A stretch of DNA of 64,000 bases from Cynocephalus volans (GCF_027409185.1 NC_084478.1:80645624-80709623); one strand, 5' to 3'; positions 28,051-39,569 are shown, counted from the first letter of the stretch. Notes: a model not told the origin generated them from the letters alone. Program-made: numbers and translations.

Positions 28051-29049
28051 TTATTTTTCAGGAACCAAACCCAGTACTCCCTTGAGGATTTCTTGTAAGG
28101 GTGGTCTTGTGGTAGTGAACTCCCGCAGTTTTTGTTTGTCTGAGAAATATACTATTTGCCCCTCATTTCGGAAGGATAGCCTTGCAGGGTAGAGTATTCT
28201 TGGCTGGCAATCTTTGTCTTTTAGTATTTTGAAAATATCATCCCATTCCTTTCTAGCTTTTAGGGTTTGTGATGAAAAGTCTGATGTTAACCTGATTGGG
28301 GCTCCCTTATAGGTGATTTGACGCTTCTCTCTTGCAGCTTTTAAGATTCTCTCTTTGTCTCTGAGTTTTGCCAATTTGACTATGACATGTCTTGGAGAAG
28401 GCCTTTTTGGGTTGAATACGTTTGGAGATCGTTGAGCTTCCTGGATCTGAAGATCTGTGATTTTTCCTATACCTGGGAAGTTTTCTGCCACTATTTTTTT
28501 GAATATGTTTTCAATGGAATCTCCATTTTCCTCCCCTTCTGGAATACCCATGACTCGGATATTTGAGCGCTTGAGGTTGTCTGATATCTCTCTCAGATTT
28601 TCTTCCATGTCCTTGATTCTTTTTTCTTTCTTTTTGTCTGCTTGTGTTATTTCAAACAGCCCATCTTCAAGTTCAGAGGTTCTCTCTTCAACTTCGACAA
28701 GCCTGCTGGTTAAACTCTCCGTTGTGTTTTTTATTTCGCTGAATAACTTCTTCAGTTCAGCAAGTTCTGCTACATTTTTTTTCAGGACATTGATTTCCTT
28801 GTATATTTCCTCTTTCAAATCCTGTATACTTTTCCTCATTTCATCATGATGTCTAGCTGAGTTTTCTTGTATCTCATTCAGTTTCCTTAGAATTATCACT
28901 CGAAATTCCTTGTCAGTTATTTCAAGGGCTTCTTGTTCTATAGGATCTAGAGTATGAGATTTATTAACTTTTGGTGGTGTACTTTCTTGATTTTTTGTAT
29001 TTCTGGTGTCTTTTTTTTGGTGTTTATTCATTGTTGCAGGGGGTTTCAC
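28051..29049 (-). CDS. L1 ORF1p: RNA-binding nucleic-acid chaperone
   Basis: The frame encodes 332 residues, close to the ~338 of human ORF1p. A charged N-terminus precedes a coiled coil (about residues 50-150, regular Leu/Ile/Val heptads such as LKKNVAELAELKKLF). An RRM-like domain starts at NIRVMGIPEGEE (~165). The C-terminal domain includes PRHVIVKLAKLRDKERIL and TYKGAPIRLTSDFS (~220-260). In characterised L1s ORF1p trimerises through the coiled coil, coats L1 RNA in cytoplasmic RNPs and is required for retrotransposition. No frameshift or stop is present. The start was chosen as the first ATG of the open frame; a second Met lies six codons later. Confidence 0.95.
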   Translation of the reverse strand: MKPPATMNKHQKKDTRNTKNQESTPPKVNKSHTLDPIEQEALEITDKEFRVIILRKLNEIQENSARHHDEMRKSIQDLKEEIYKEINVLKKNVAELAELKKLFSEIKNTTESLTSRLVEVEERTSELEDGLFEITQADKKKEKRIKDMEENLREISDNLKRSNIRVMGIPEGEENGDSIENIFKKIVAENFPGIGKITDLQIQEAQRSPNVFNPKRPSPRHVIVKLAKLRDKERILKAAREKRQITYKGAPIRLTSDFSSQTLKARKEWDDIFKILKDKDCQPRILYPARLSFRNEGQIVYFSDKQKLREFTTTRPPLQEILKGVLGLVPEK

Positions 29050-30564
29050 AGTCCACCGGTTTAAGACTAATGACTAACTAGGATGTTGCTGTGGTTGCCA
29101 ATTTGGTATGGCTCCCGCCGTGACTGCTCAGTTGGCCTCTAGTGTCTTGTGTGTGTGGTTGCCTCGGGTCTTGGGCTTCTCCCGGGAGCCACCTTTCTGG
29201 TCAGCTTGGACTCTGCTGGGCTGGTGGATCACGTACCTCAGGGTGTGTGATCTCTGTTGAGCTTTCACTTTCTGTACAGGACTTCTCCCCGTTCCGTGTG
29301 CTCTGGCCCAGGCTGTTAGATCATGCAGTGGCGACCCCACCGGGTGTGTGGTTTCTGTCGAGACTCCGCCTCCCTGGCCGCACGTCTCCCCCCTCTGTGC
29401 ACACTGTGCTGGGCTGGGGCGTGTCTTCTGCACCCCTCGTCTATCAGCTGGGCCTTCAAGACCCTGCTCAGCACCGCCTCGCCCAGGAAGTCTACCAGGT
29501 TTCTGCTAGGCACAGACGACCGGTCTCTCTGGGTGCCTTTGTAGCACTGTGTAGATCTTTCTCGGGTCTTGTTCACCTTTGTATCCCCCCGGTATAAACC
29601 GAGTCTAGTGCCCGCCTGCAGCCTGCTCTCCGGCAGGTTCAAGCGGACCTGGGAACTCTCCTACCGCACTATTCCCAACCAGAAATTCGTTAGGCTTTTT
29701 TCCAAACTGGTGGTCGCAGAGAGGGTATCTGCCTCCCAGTAACAGGAAGTTTACCGGGGCTTGAGTCCAGGGTGTGGTGGAGTGACAGTCGGCCCGCCCG
29801 TACTTCCTAGCCCTCCCAAAACTGGTCGGGACGCCCCACACCCCCAGTCCTGCCAGAGAACCGCGGAGGGAGTGGGAGAGGAGGTCGGCCCGCAGGGTCC
29901 GGAAAGCCCCGCGCCAGGCCAAGCAAATGGGCTCAGTGATGGCCGAGCAGGGCGGAGCTGCCCGCACCTGGGCAAATGGAGGCAGCACCGGGGCAGTGAG
30001 TGGCCTGGTGGTGCAGGTGGAAGCCGGGTGGGCATCCACCCCCCGAACAGAGCTGTGCCAGGGGTCACTCACAGTGCTGTGCCAGGTCGGGCGCTCACTC
30101 TGTCTCTGGTTTGTTGCCTTCCCAGTTCTCGGCCGCTGCCGCCTCGGGCTGTTCAGTCGCGGCGCGGCTCGGGCACTCCCAGGAATCTTCTTTAACGCCG
30201 GCCTGAAACCTCGAATCCTGAATAGGGCAGCTGGCCGCCTTCAGTGCGGCCCCAGCCTCCGGGATCCTGGCTGCATCCACAGCAGCCCTGGCGCCGTGTT
30301 CCCTGTTTCAAGACTCGCTTTTGCAGCTAAGAATCAGTTCTTTTCCTGCTCCACACTTCAAAGCTGTTGCCTGTAAATGAGGCAGCCTCTCCTGCCGGGG
30401 GCAAAGTGGCGTTGAGCCCCCACGACCGGCCAGCAGCAGCAGTCCTCCCTTAAGAGATGGCCAGAGGAAGGTCCACAAGTTTCCCGGCTGCCTGAGGCCC
30501 AGTGGCCACCTTTTCCACCTCAGCTACTCCGCGCTAGCCGCCGCAGCCGCCGCCATCTTGAAAC
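29050..30564 (-). promoter_or_regulatory. L1 5'UTR with internal promoter
   Basis: About 1.5 kb of GC- and CpG-rich sequence lies upstream of ORF1. The minus strand begins GTTTCAAGATGGCGGCGGCT. CAAGATGGCGGC (30560-30549) is a YY1-type site only four bases from the 5' end, the same place as in human L1, where it sets the start of transcription. The opposite strand has several open frames of about 145-150 codons. Confidence 0.85.
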
Positions 30565-30581
30565 TCCTACTTCTGGCTTTG
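30565..30581. repeat. target-site duplication, 5' side of full-length L1
   Basis: Identical to 23761-23777 over 17 bases, which fixes the 5' boundary of the L1 at 30564. Confidence 0.95.
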
Positions 30582-32585
30582 AATGTGACCCGTTTTATGG
30601 CATCCGTGGCCTGTACTCTGTGCTCTTCATCTCAAGAATGGTAGGGTCAGAGCCAGTGGGAAATAGCTCCATGTCTGCTGCCATATGCTGAGTCAATCCA
30701 AGCTTTCCCACTCCTCCCTCGGAGATCTATTTGATGTTTGTAGGTGCTTAGGTGAGAATTACAAAAGCAATCAGGCCATTGCCTAGGGGTATAATATCTC
30801 CTTTGCGATCAAGGAAGTCACTGAAGCACTAGATAACTCTAGGTATGTTTAATAACACTGGAGAGCTATCATGTTACACTAGCTCATGAACTTGCTGTGG
30901 GAAAGATGCTGTTGCTTCTTGCAGTTATTTTTGCTTGAATACAGCTCAGTTTGGGTCCATGGTGGAAACTCCCTCTTCATCTTTATGTAAAATTCCTGCC
31001 TCTTTATTTTCTAACTTTGTGGCAACTCTGGCTCCAAATCAGAAAGGAGAGCTGGCTTATTTATGTTTAAATCATGATTCCATCGCGAGGGGAGACTGTT
31101 GTAATCTATACAGAGATGAAAAAATGAAAACTGCACTTCTTAGACTGCAGCCAGTTTGCCATCAGATGAGGTGTTTGTAGGCCCTGAGTCTGACCTTCCT
31201 TGCTAATGAGGAGGGGAGATGGTCTCTTAAGTGGGGTGGAGCAGGGGGGATCTTTGGAGACTTGAAACAAACACTCTGCCTGGGCTCACTTTGTCTCTGT
31301 CTTACCTGACATCCCCAGAGGCCCTTGGGACAGTGGGTTGACAGAATGGGGAAGGGAAGCGAATCCATTTTCTCTTTTATTTTTTTCTTTCCCTGCCCCC
31401 CCCTTTCCATTTTCTTTTTAAATACCATGAAATTCCTGGTCTGCTTCATAGTATTTCCATGTGTTGAAAACATCTTCCCTGGAAATTTGGATACCAAAAT
31501 GTCCACTAGAATTTCCTCCACTTCAGAAACAAGAAATTTAATCTTCTCCTTTTTTAGACAAGTGAACAGCTAAAGCCATAAAAGTGTCAGGATGTTGGAA
31601 TGGTAGATTAAATAGGAGAAGATTCAAATTATGGCTCTTGGGCTCAACTTTGACCTTGATGAAGTTGATTAGGTTACAGGAGGAGAGTGGTGCGTTTACG
31701 GCATCTGTTCCTGTAGCTCTCTAACTTGGGTGGAGTCCGTTCACACTATATGGCATGAAAAAAAAATTCAGTCATTAACTTGTGAGTGTTGTAACACCTA
31801 ACAACCCAGGCCCAGAAAATGGAAGGGACCTGTCCAAAGGCTCCCTGCCGTATCAAGATCTTCAGTAGCCCTGAATGCTGAAATATTTTAGTGCCTCCTC
31901 ATGTGTAATTCCAAATGAAAGCAATACTAAACCTTCAAATAACATGTTACTTTTTTGAAATGACTCAAAGCTCACGTGTATGTTGAAATGAGAATAGCTT
32001 CTTACTAGATTCTTTCTCTCTCCCTCCCTTGTACTTCTGTTGTTGCTGGCCTAAACATGTATTTAATCTGCGTATTCGGGAATGTGGCACTGGCCAGTTC
32101 ACACAGTGGGTCAGTGACAGGAGACCTCAACCTAAAAGCCAGGCCTTCTGACATCCAGGCCGGTGCCCTGCCCTCTGCAGTGACACTAAGTTCAAGGTCA
32201 GTTGTTCATTGAGAGTCACTGCCTTGGCATTTTCTCAAGCTGGAACTTGTCCAGGATGAAGAATGACTCCTGCTACCTTTAGTAATTGAGGGATGCTTGC
32301 TTTAAAGACAGGCTCCTTGGGGTTTCTGTAGTTGGGAATTGGGGGGCGAGCTGGGGCTGGAGAGGAGGAAAGAAGGTTAACGTTGCATCACAGAGAGAAT
32401 AGGTGGGAAGCAACAGCCTCCCTTGTTAAAACAAGACATAGTCTCCTTTAAGATTTGAGTAGAAAACTGCTCTGGGAAAAGGATCTTCAGGTGGGAAGGG
32501 GAGGCTGAACAGTGACCCTGACACTGTCCTTTGAAGGTCACCTTTTCATTGTGATCCCTCCTGATCTCTCTATCATCTATAAAGA
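30582..32585. other. intronic, nothing recognised
   Basis: No supported exon or repeat. Short pyrimidine-rich stretches occur near 31360-31420. Confidence 0.4.
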
Positions 32586-32595
32586 TGCTCTTCTT

Positions 32596-32805
32596 CCTTG
32601 TAGCTTTCTTTCTTTCTTTCTTTCTTTTTTTTAAAGATGACTGGTAAGGGGATCTTAACCCTTAACTTGGTGTTGTCAGCACCACGCTCTCCCAAGTGAG
32701 CTAACCGGCCATCCCTGTATAGGGATCTGAACCTGTGGCCTTGGTGTTATCAGCACCACACTGTCCCAAGGGAGCCATGGGCTGGCCTTCTCCCTTGTAG
32801 CTTTC
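32596..32805 (-). mobile_element. dimeric tRNA-Ile-derived SINE with target-site duplication
   Basis: CCTTGTAGCTTTC at 32596-32608 and 32793-32805 flank the element; with one mismatch the repeat may extend to 19 bases. On the minus strand the first tRNA-like unit begins GGCCAGCCCATGGCTC and includes GGTGCTGATAACACCAAGGC. A second unit begins GGCCGGTTAGCTCACTTGGG and ends near CCTTACCAGTCATC. An A-rich tail with GAAA repeats follows. GGCCGGTTAGCTCA is very close to tRNA-Ile. The dimeric layout fits the colugo CYN family as I recall it. Confidence 0.85.
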
Positions 32806-32809
32806 AATC

Positions 32810-33890
32810 CAATTGTGGACACTACTCCCCACACACCTGCATCCTGACTCTTTTCTTATTATAGTAAAGTAGAGCCTAGTTGGCATTTCAAAAGGCACTT
32901 TTATTTAAAACCAAGGGAAAGGGGAAAGTAAAATTATTACCCAAAAATGTATTTAGCAGACACGTTTCCAAGGTGTGGATTTCTTATCCTTTAGTACTTA
33001 AGTAGCTTAACAGGCTCACTGGCTTCACTGCTCTATACCCTTTCTGAAGGCCTCAAATCATTGTTTCTTCAGATTATTATTTTCTAGCCTTGAAGAGTAG
33101 GCACAAGTTTGTCTGGGCCCTGTCTCACCTGAGTGCAGGGTGCTAAAGATCCAGAGGTAAATAAGACCTTAGTCTCTCCCCTCAAAGAGCTCCCAGTCTG
33201 GGTGGGGAGGCATCTCATTTCCCACCACATCAGCACGTGATGCCTGGACATGGGTCATCCTCTTCTCCAGGTGGGGGAGAGCTTGATAACTGGAAAAAGG
33301 ACCCCAGTTCACACCCCAGAGGATTCTTTCATTCAGTCTGGTTTGGGGTCCAAGGATGGAATTTGGACTTTTAGAATACCCTATGGTAAAAACAAAAACC
33401 AAACAGTGACAGAATATTACTGTGAATTCAGCAATGCTTTTAATGAATTTGTAGTTTTAAACATAATAACCTTGGATTATGTTTTGGTGGATCTGCAAAC
33501 TCATGGACTTCTTGTGATAACTCCATGGCCCTCTAGAGTCTTCTACCCTCAGTTGGGAACCACTGGCCTAGCCTTCCTGGTTGAAGTCATCAGCTCTTCC
33601 CTGCTCTGTAGAATTCCTTGATTTCACTCAAATAAGCCCCCGTTGAAGTTTCCAAGTTAGAGTGCACAAGATGGCAATATCTTAATAGACAAGGCTAAAT
33701 GCCAGAAACAGGAGGTGTGTTGAATAAGCATTTGTACAAGCAGCTTGTGGCAAGGCACTCTGAGTGAGAGGCGCTGGGTCTGGTCATGCACAAAACCACT
33801 AGGTATCAGTCAGTTAACCTGGGAGGTTTGAGCAATCAGGCAGCTCTCCCTCTCTGCTGTCCTCCTTCCTTTCTTCCCTCCCTCCCTCCC
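32810..33890. other. intronic, mostly unrecognised
   Basis: No exon is supported. Near 33520-33570, CCCTCAGTTGGGAACCACTG looks like the end of an hAT element (MER20-like), but the other end was not identified. A (CCTT)n/(CCCT)n patch lies at about 33862-33897. Confidence 0.4.
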
Positions 33891-33904
33891 TCTCTTTCTA
33901 AAAT

Positions 33905-34025
33905 GTAAGCTCCTCCATAAAATGGAAGCTCCTTGAGGGTAGGGATCTTTATCTGTTTTTACTGCTGTGTCTCCAGCTCCTAAAACAGTGCTTTGCACCT
34001 AATAGGCACTTAATAAATACCTGTT
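33905..34025 (+). repeat. L2 LINE 3' end
   Basis: AAGCTCCTTGAGGGTAGGGA, then GTGTCTCCAGCTCCTAAAAC and TAATAGGCACTTAATAAATA, are the sense L2 3' end. Confidence 0.8.
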
Positions 34026-34057
34026 AAATTGAATTCCTTCCTTCCTTCTTTCTAGCC

Positions 34058-34420
34058 ATCACAAATTTATTGAGCACCTGACTCTGGGCATGGCCCTGTG
34101 CTGGCTTCTGGTGATAGAGAGATGAACTAGAATGCAGGCCCACAGTCCAATGGTGAGGGCAGCGAATCATATCACTGTGGAGATGAGCCTAGGGTATGTA
34201 GGGAAGGCAGGAGAGGCACACATAACTAAGCATGGAAGCTGGGAGAAGCTTCCAGGAGGGTGTGATGTCTAAGTTCTGAAGGATGACCTGGAGCTGGCCA
34301 GTTGAAGATGACAGAGGAGGGAATCCTGGCTCAGGAAGTAGCCTGTGCAAGGCCCTTGGTATGTGAGAGAGCTAGCACAGGTGAGGAACTAACTGGGAGT
34401 GGTTCGGGAGGAGAGGGAGC
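34058..34420 (-). repeat. ancient L2-like long repeat, copy 1
   Basis: It starts with an ACAAATTTATTGAGCACCTG module and continues through TCCAGGAGGGTGTGATGTCT, AGCCTGTGCAAGGCCCTTGG and related blocks. These blocks recur in the same order at 46335, 53655, 59540 and 60770. The family name is not assigned. Confidence 0.55.
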
Positions 34421-34429
34421 AAGGTGTCT

Positions 34430-35210
34430 CCTGACTTAGAAGGAGCCCCTGGTAGAGGTTGGGTGGGGAGTCCCTCACATCCTGTTTGTTGGTTAAGGAA
34501 CTGGATACTGGAGAGTCTTGGGAAGGTTACAATGCATGGTTAAAATGAAGATGAAATATTAACTGTGGATTTTCTTGATCTACGTTCAAATTTTCATTTT
34601 CCATGGGCAGATGAGACCTGGGTAACCTCAACCCCTCCCTGCTTTGCAGAGCCAGGTCCTGTGCCTTCCTAAGAAGGCCAGACCAGGAGGGGCTCCAAGC
34701 CACAGTGAAAAGAGAAAGCAAGAGTCTACCCGCCTATGTGTCCCTGGCTATGTGTATTTAGTTGCTCTCCCAAGCTAAATATATTATTCATGCCCCTGCT
34801 TTTCTGTGAGTGGGGACATTTGAGAGTTGACTATATCTTGTATTATTATTTTTTCTTTTTAAATAGTGTAGATTCTTCAGAGTGGTCTGCAGTGCATCTA
34901 GGGGAGAAATCAGAAAAATAGTTTTTTCTTTGGAAAATGTACTCAAAGAGGAGATGAGTTTTAAGAATATATCAGCTGTTTTTATTTTGACTGGAATCAT
35001 TTGCTTCTGAGAGCAGTGTAGTTAGCTGCCTGACAATTTATAGTCTGATCCCCATTATCTGCAAAATACCAAACTCAGATTATTCTCCTGGAGTAGGAGG
35101 CCTGAGGTGACTGAGGTCTCCTTGCAGTAATATCCTCGGGGGCTCTCTGCCCTTGCAGGAGGCAGTGTCTCAGAGTTGTTAGCAGTACAGGCCTTGTTAT
35201 AGTCATGTAC
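34430..35210. other. intronic, nothing recognised
   Basis: No supported exon or repeat in this stretch. Confidence 0.4.
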
Positions 35211-35214
35211 TGTA

Positions 35215-35670
35215 TGTCTCCTTTGACCCAGTAATTCCACTTCCAGGACCTTATACCAAAGAAATAATTGGGTATTGTGGGGAAAAATGTGCAAGGATTC
35301 TTACTGCATCTTTTGATTATTTATATTAACTGGAAAAATGAAAATAACTTAAACATTCAATAACAGGGGAGTTATATAAATTTTGCTAGGTCTATGTGAT
35401 AGAATAGTATATAGCTATGAAAAACCATTCTGTAGACAAATAAATAAGGATATGTGGAAATGCACAAAATAATGCTAAATGAAAAACCAAGGTATAAAAT
35501 TTCATGTACAATATTGTCCAGAATGAAGCACACACACAGACACACATAAAAAAGAACTGGAGTGGTATATGCCAAAATGTTAACAATGGTTTTCTCCAGG
35601 TGATGGGATTATGGAAATGCATGTTATTTTTTTCCTTATATTGTTCTGTCTTTCAAAATTTCCCAGATGA
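35215..35670 (+). repeat. old L1/HAL1-type fragment
   Basis: TTTGACCCAGTAATTCCACT, then AACTGGAAAAATGAAAATAA and AGGTGATGGGATTATGGAAA, follow the end of ORF2 and the 3'UTR of old L1 or HAL1 elements in sense orientation. It is diverged and non-coding. Confidence 0.65.
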
Positions 35671-35729
35671 ACATGCATTATGTTTGAGAAATGGAAAGAC
35701 ACAGTGTTAAGGAAAAGTATCTTGGGATT

Positions 35730-35905
35730 TGGAATCAGCAATTGTGGGTTTAAGTCCCACTTGCCTAGAACTTATTAGCTGCCTGTGATGTCTCTGAGCA
35801 CAGTTCCTCATCTGTAAAATGGGGTTAACACTACCCAGTTCAGAGGGTTGTTGTGAGGATCCAAAATAATGCATGTAAAATGCCTGGTGCATAGATCACC
35901 ATCAC
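35730..35905 (+). repeat. MIR SINE
   Basis: GGGTTTAAGTCCCACTTGCC, then CAGTTCCTCATCTGTAAAAT and GGGTTGTTGTGAGGATCC, ending TGCCTGGTGCATAG: sense MIR. Confidence 0.8.
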
Positions 35906-35909
35906 ATAC

Positions 35910-36780
35910 ACACCATCACTAAATATTAACTAGGAAGATGAAATTCCATGAAGCCCTTTGAAATCCCTCGATGAGGGTACTGCCAAGACGAAGTTATAAT
36001 AAGAATGTTTCCTAGACAGCTCCGAATTGCAGCCATCCTTCCATTTTCCAGAATACATAAAGAATGCTTGTGTGCCCACGGAGAAGCTGGCTGCATCTAG
36101 CTTTTGAGACTATCAGCTCATCTCTCCCAACCCGAGGATTTTCCTTTCCTTTGACTCCTCCCTTCATTCTACCCCACTGACATCTGTTCACTGCCTTGCC
36201 AACCAAGGGGGAAAACATTCTCTGGAACTGAAGCCCAGGCACCACCGAGAGTGCTGGCAGCTATTAGATGTTTATTGTCACAGAGAATATGTGGTGCTGG
36301 CTGACCACGGAACCCGCCAGGCTGGGATGCCAAGGAGGGGCTTTAATGAAGCAGCAGAGGATGAGTGCAGGCTGAGCAGCCAGGCAGTGTCCCCCGTCTT
36401 TGGGCAGAGCTCTTGTCCAAGTGTCTTGCTGGCTCTCTGTTCTCCTTCCTCTCAGGATATCTGCATGGTTCCCGGCTGGGCTCACCACTTTTACAGAACC
36501 AGCCTGGTTTATGGGTGAAGAAACACCTTCTAGCAAACTTTATGGGGCCTAAGGGTGTTTCAGTGAAGTATTGAGCAGTCTGCTTGAGGGTCCAACATGC
36601 CTAGCTCTCACCAGCATGGATATGGAATGAGTAAACCCTGAGCTGAGAGCCGGGCAGCCTCAAGGTCATGGGCACACCTCAGCAGTGTCTACAAGATGCC
36701 CAGATCACCAGGCAATTCAATCATCTCCCGGGGTAGAATCCTTCACACTGCTTGTCTGATTGTATTTTTCATTTTTTAAT
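35910..36780. other. intronic, nothing recognised
   Basis: No supported exon or repeat. ORFs up to 90 codons on both strands look like chance. Confidence 0.4.
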
Positions 36781-36794
36781 TACAGCCATAAACT

Positions 36795-36955
36795 CATATA
36801 GATCCTGGAGAGCTTTAAAAAATTACTAGTGCCGTGGCCCCATCCCATACCAATAAAACCAGAATTTCCGGGGGATGAGGCCTAGGAACCAGTATTTTTT
36901 AAAGGTTCCCAAGTGATTCTTCTGTGCAGCCAGGGTGAAGAACCCCTATTATGTC
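36795..36955. repeat. MER5A-like hAT-Charlie element
   Basis: CCTGGAGAGCTTTAAAAAAT, then CCAGAATTTCCGGGGGATG, GGTTCCCAAGTGATTCTTCT and GCAGCCAGGGTGAAGAACCC. This is the palindromic plan of MER5A. Confidence 0.8.
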
Positions 36956-37065
36956 ATAGACTGTTAGAGCTGCAAGAGACCAGTCCAGAGTTTCCCAATT
37001 TATTTGACCATATAATCCTTTACAAGTAGATTGTTATAATATATTTGTGGATAATGAACTTGAAC

Positions 37066-37136
37066 TATAATGCAGGTTTATCAGCACCGCACTCTCCCGA
37101 GTGAGCCACGGGCCGGCCCTGTATAATGCAGGTTTA
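37066..37136 (-). mobile_element. tailless 5' fragment of the tRNA-SINE with target-site duplication
   Basis: TATAATGCAGGTTTA is repeated exactly at 37066-37080 and 37122-37136. Between them lie only 41 bases, which on the minus strand read CA plus GGGCCGGCCCGTGGCTCACT and on to GGTGCTGA. That is the 5' half of the SINE's tRNA head, ending in the anticodon loop. There is no A tail and no second half. The SINE would continue TAAC; the duplication starts TAAA, giving a 3-base microhomology at the junction. It resembles a class of tailless tRNA-type retropseudogenes described in mammals. Confidence 0.88.
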
Positions 37137-37139
37137 GAT

Positions 37140-39560
37140 TAAAGTAAGTGACAAAAAATGATCTCAGAGATGAATTAATTGCAAGCAGTAATAATGCAAA
37201 GTTAGGTAATATACTTTTTAACTTTATAACAGAACAAAGGAAATTAGAAAGATGAAACCATTTTATTAATAAAAGGAATTAATACTTGTATATGTTAAGG
37301 TAAAGTAAAACATCTTTTGTTTTACATTTTTTGGTTATAATGTCATCAGAAACCACTGAAATTTTAAATGAGAACACTATTTTTCTTTTCTTATGTCATA
37401 GCCACTTACTATCACCATATATTACTGGGTTGGATCCCTACATCAGGTCAACCTCAACTTTTCTTTGCAACAGAATGTAAAGATTCCACTATGCACAGGT
37501 TTGTTGGAATGCCGGCAAGAGGAAAGAAACTTCCACTTCATAATAGTGTTCCGAGTTAGGCTATGCCAGAAATCACAAATAGAAGTTGAAATGGTTGCCT
37601 ATGAATCCACATCTAGATCGGACTCCGTTCTTTCCTGCATTCTCTGATGTGGCATGCCATTTCATGCAGGTAGATTATGGCATTAATAATAGTGCATGAT
37701 AGTGCGAACAACTTTATAAATGTGTTGAGTATTTTTAAACTCATATATATGTCAACAAATGCAATTGAGAAGAAAGAGTATTTATCTTTTTTCCCTTCAT
37801 GATTGAACAGAAATAGTTTCAGAATGTGAATCTAGGCCAACGGCCACCCAGAGAAAGGAAGAGGACTGTTGCAAAGGCATCTCTGGGGTTAGTGGCTGCG
37901 TGTGTGGACTTCTAGTGCAGAACCTCTCCTGTAGACCCAAAAGGGGTCCTGAGATATCCACTTGGGTGACCCTGTCAGCAGGCCCCTAGGAAATACTGGG
38001 ATGGGGGGACAAGGGGAAGGGGAGAACTATGGGAGGGTACTTTTGGCATTCCCCCTCCCTGCTGTGATCAGAGAGGAGAGATGCTAAATGTAACCCCTAT
38101 AGTTTGCCTCCCAAGCAATACGGGATGCTGAGGATGATAAATAAGGCATTGAGAAGAGGCTGCAGCATCTTCAGAGGAATCTGTTTAGGAAGGCTGAGAA
38201 GTGTGTTTGTCAGGAAGAGTTCCACTCAAAATGGTGAAAATTAAAGAAAAGATTCAGTACTGAGAAGTGGGGAACAGTCATGTTCCTGAGAAACTTAGCT
38301 ATTAAGAAGAGAACTCATTTCTTGAGGATTCTGGATAACGAAGTCTTACTGTATTCCAGTTTCCAGCTTGTATTACCTCTTGGAATAAAGGGTTACCTAA
38401 GTTTACTCCCCACTGTGAAATAGCACAGTAAAATATTTTTTTCCATAATTCTGAGTTAATGAAAATGGTCTATTTAGAAAACAAATGTTATTGACTTGCA
38501 CGGAGGTTTTACATTTTTTGCCTGTTGCTTCCAGACTACCTATTGCACAAGGGGTGGTGCGGGAGGGGGAGGAGACAGTGAAACTGAGAATCTCTCCATC
38601 CCAGGAAACATTTCTTGAATTCCTGGTAGATGTCAGCAGGAGCTGGTAGCATATGTGGCAAATAGATATCCCCTCCTGGTAGAGGGATGGCAAAAAAGGA
38701 TACTTCCTCTGGGTGGACCAATTAGCAAAAGCCACACTTTTTGGTGGGACATTTAGACAGAGGCACATCTTCCGGGCATACCAATTAGAAAAAGTCCCCC
38801 CTTCTGGTCATAACTATTAAAAAATGGAGTATCTTTGGGGCAGACCAATTTTAAAAGGCCACCCTCTCAGGGCATAATAACTTTTAAAGGTGCCCTTTCC
38901 TTCATGTGTCGTCAGACAGGGCATTGGGCTTAGCTGAACTGAGTCCCCAACTTGAGACCCCTTTGCAGAGTGCCCTTGTAGGAATACAACTTGCACAACA
39001 GTACCGTACAAGTGGTTTATAGTGCCAGGCACCACCAAGCACCAAGTATACAGAAATATGTCAGGCACAGACCCTATTCTTGAGGAATTTACAGGACACC
39101 CCCTCCAAACCCTCATCCTCTTTAACTCGCCCCATCTGCTGCCAGCTCCACCCCTGCTGCGTCCCTTTCTCTCTCTGGTGATGGAACGTCTGCCCTCCAG
39201 ATGCCCTAGCTGTGGGCTGCTATTTGAGGGGGTTGTGCTGCTCCTGTCTGTGGCTCCAGGCTAAATGTCTACTTTCTACAATGAACAACTGGGGCTACTT
39301 GTTAATTGTGGTGGCTCATTGCTTCTGGGTTCTACATGGGAAAATACAGGCATTACTTCACACTTCACTGTTGCTTAAAAACTTTGCTGGGTTCTGTTTA
39401 AATGTGCTTTGAAATGGTGCTTGGGCATAGCTGAGATATTTTTCGCCCTTAAGTTTCCTGTTCTTTAATAAAGGAAAGCAGTTTATCTCTAATCTGGTTA
39501 TTTAGAGCTGGCTCCAGGGGCTAATTCCTACCCCACTCATTGTACTAAGACTTTGCCAGG
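37140..39560. other. intronic, nothing recognised
   Basis: AT-rich sequence without a supported exon. The short ORFs (up to 121 codons, minus strand near 38403-38768) have no recognisable domain. Confidence 0.4.
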
Positions 39561-39569
39561 CCTCATGCC

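Larger units (their letters stand above)
23778..30564 (-). mobile_element. full-length L1 retrotransposon with intact ORF1 and ORF2
   Basis: The 6.8-kb element on the minus strand has every expected part. These are a GC-rich 5'UTR (30564-29050), ORF1 (29049-28051), a 187-base inter-ORF spacer, ORF2 (27863-24036), a 3'UTR with a G-rich tract, and a poly(A) tail with AATAAAATAAAAT-type units next to the target site. Both ORFs are open without stop or frameshift. A perfect 17-bp duplication flanks it, and its 5' end GTTTCAAGATGGCGGCGGCT looks untruncated. All this points to a recent insertion that may still be able to retrotranspose. It lies antisense to NHSL2. A truncated relative is at 3642-4631. 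Confidence 0.97.
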
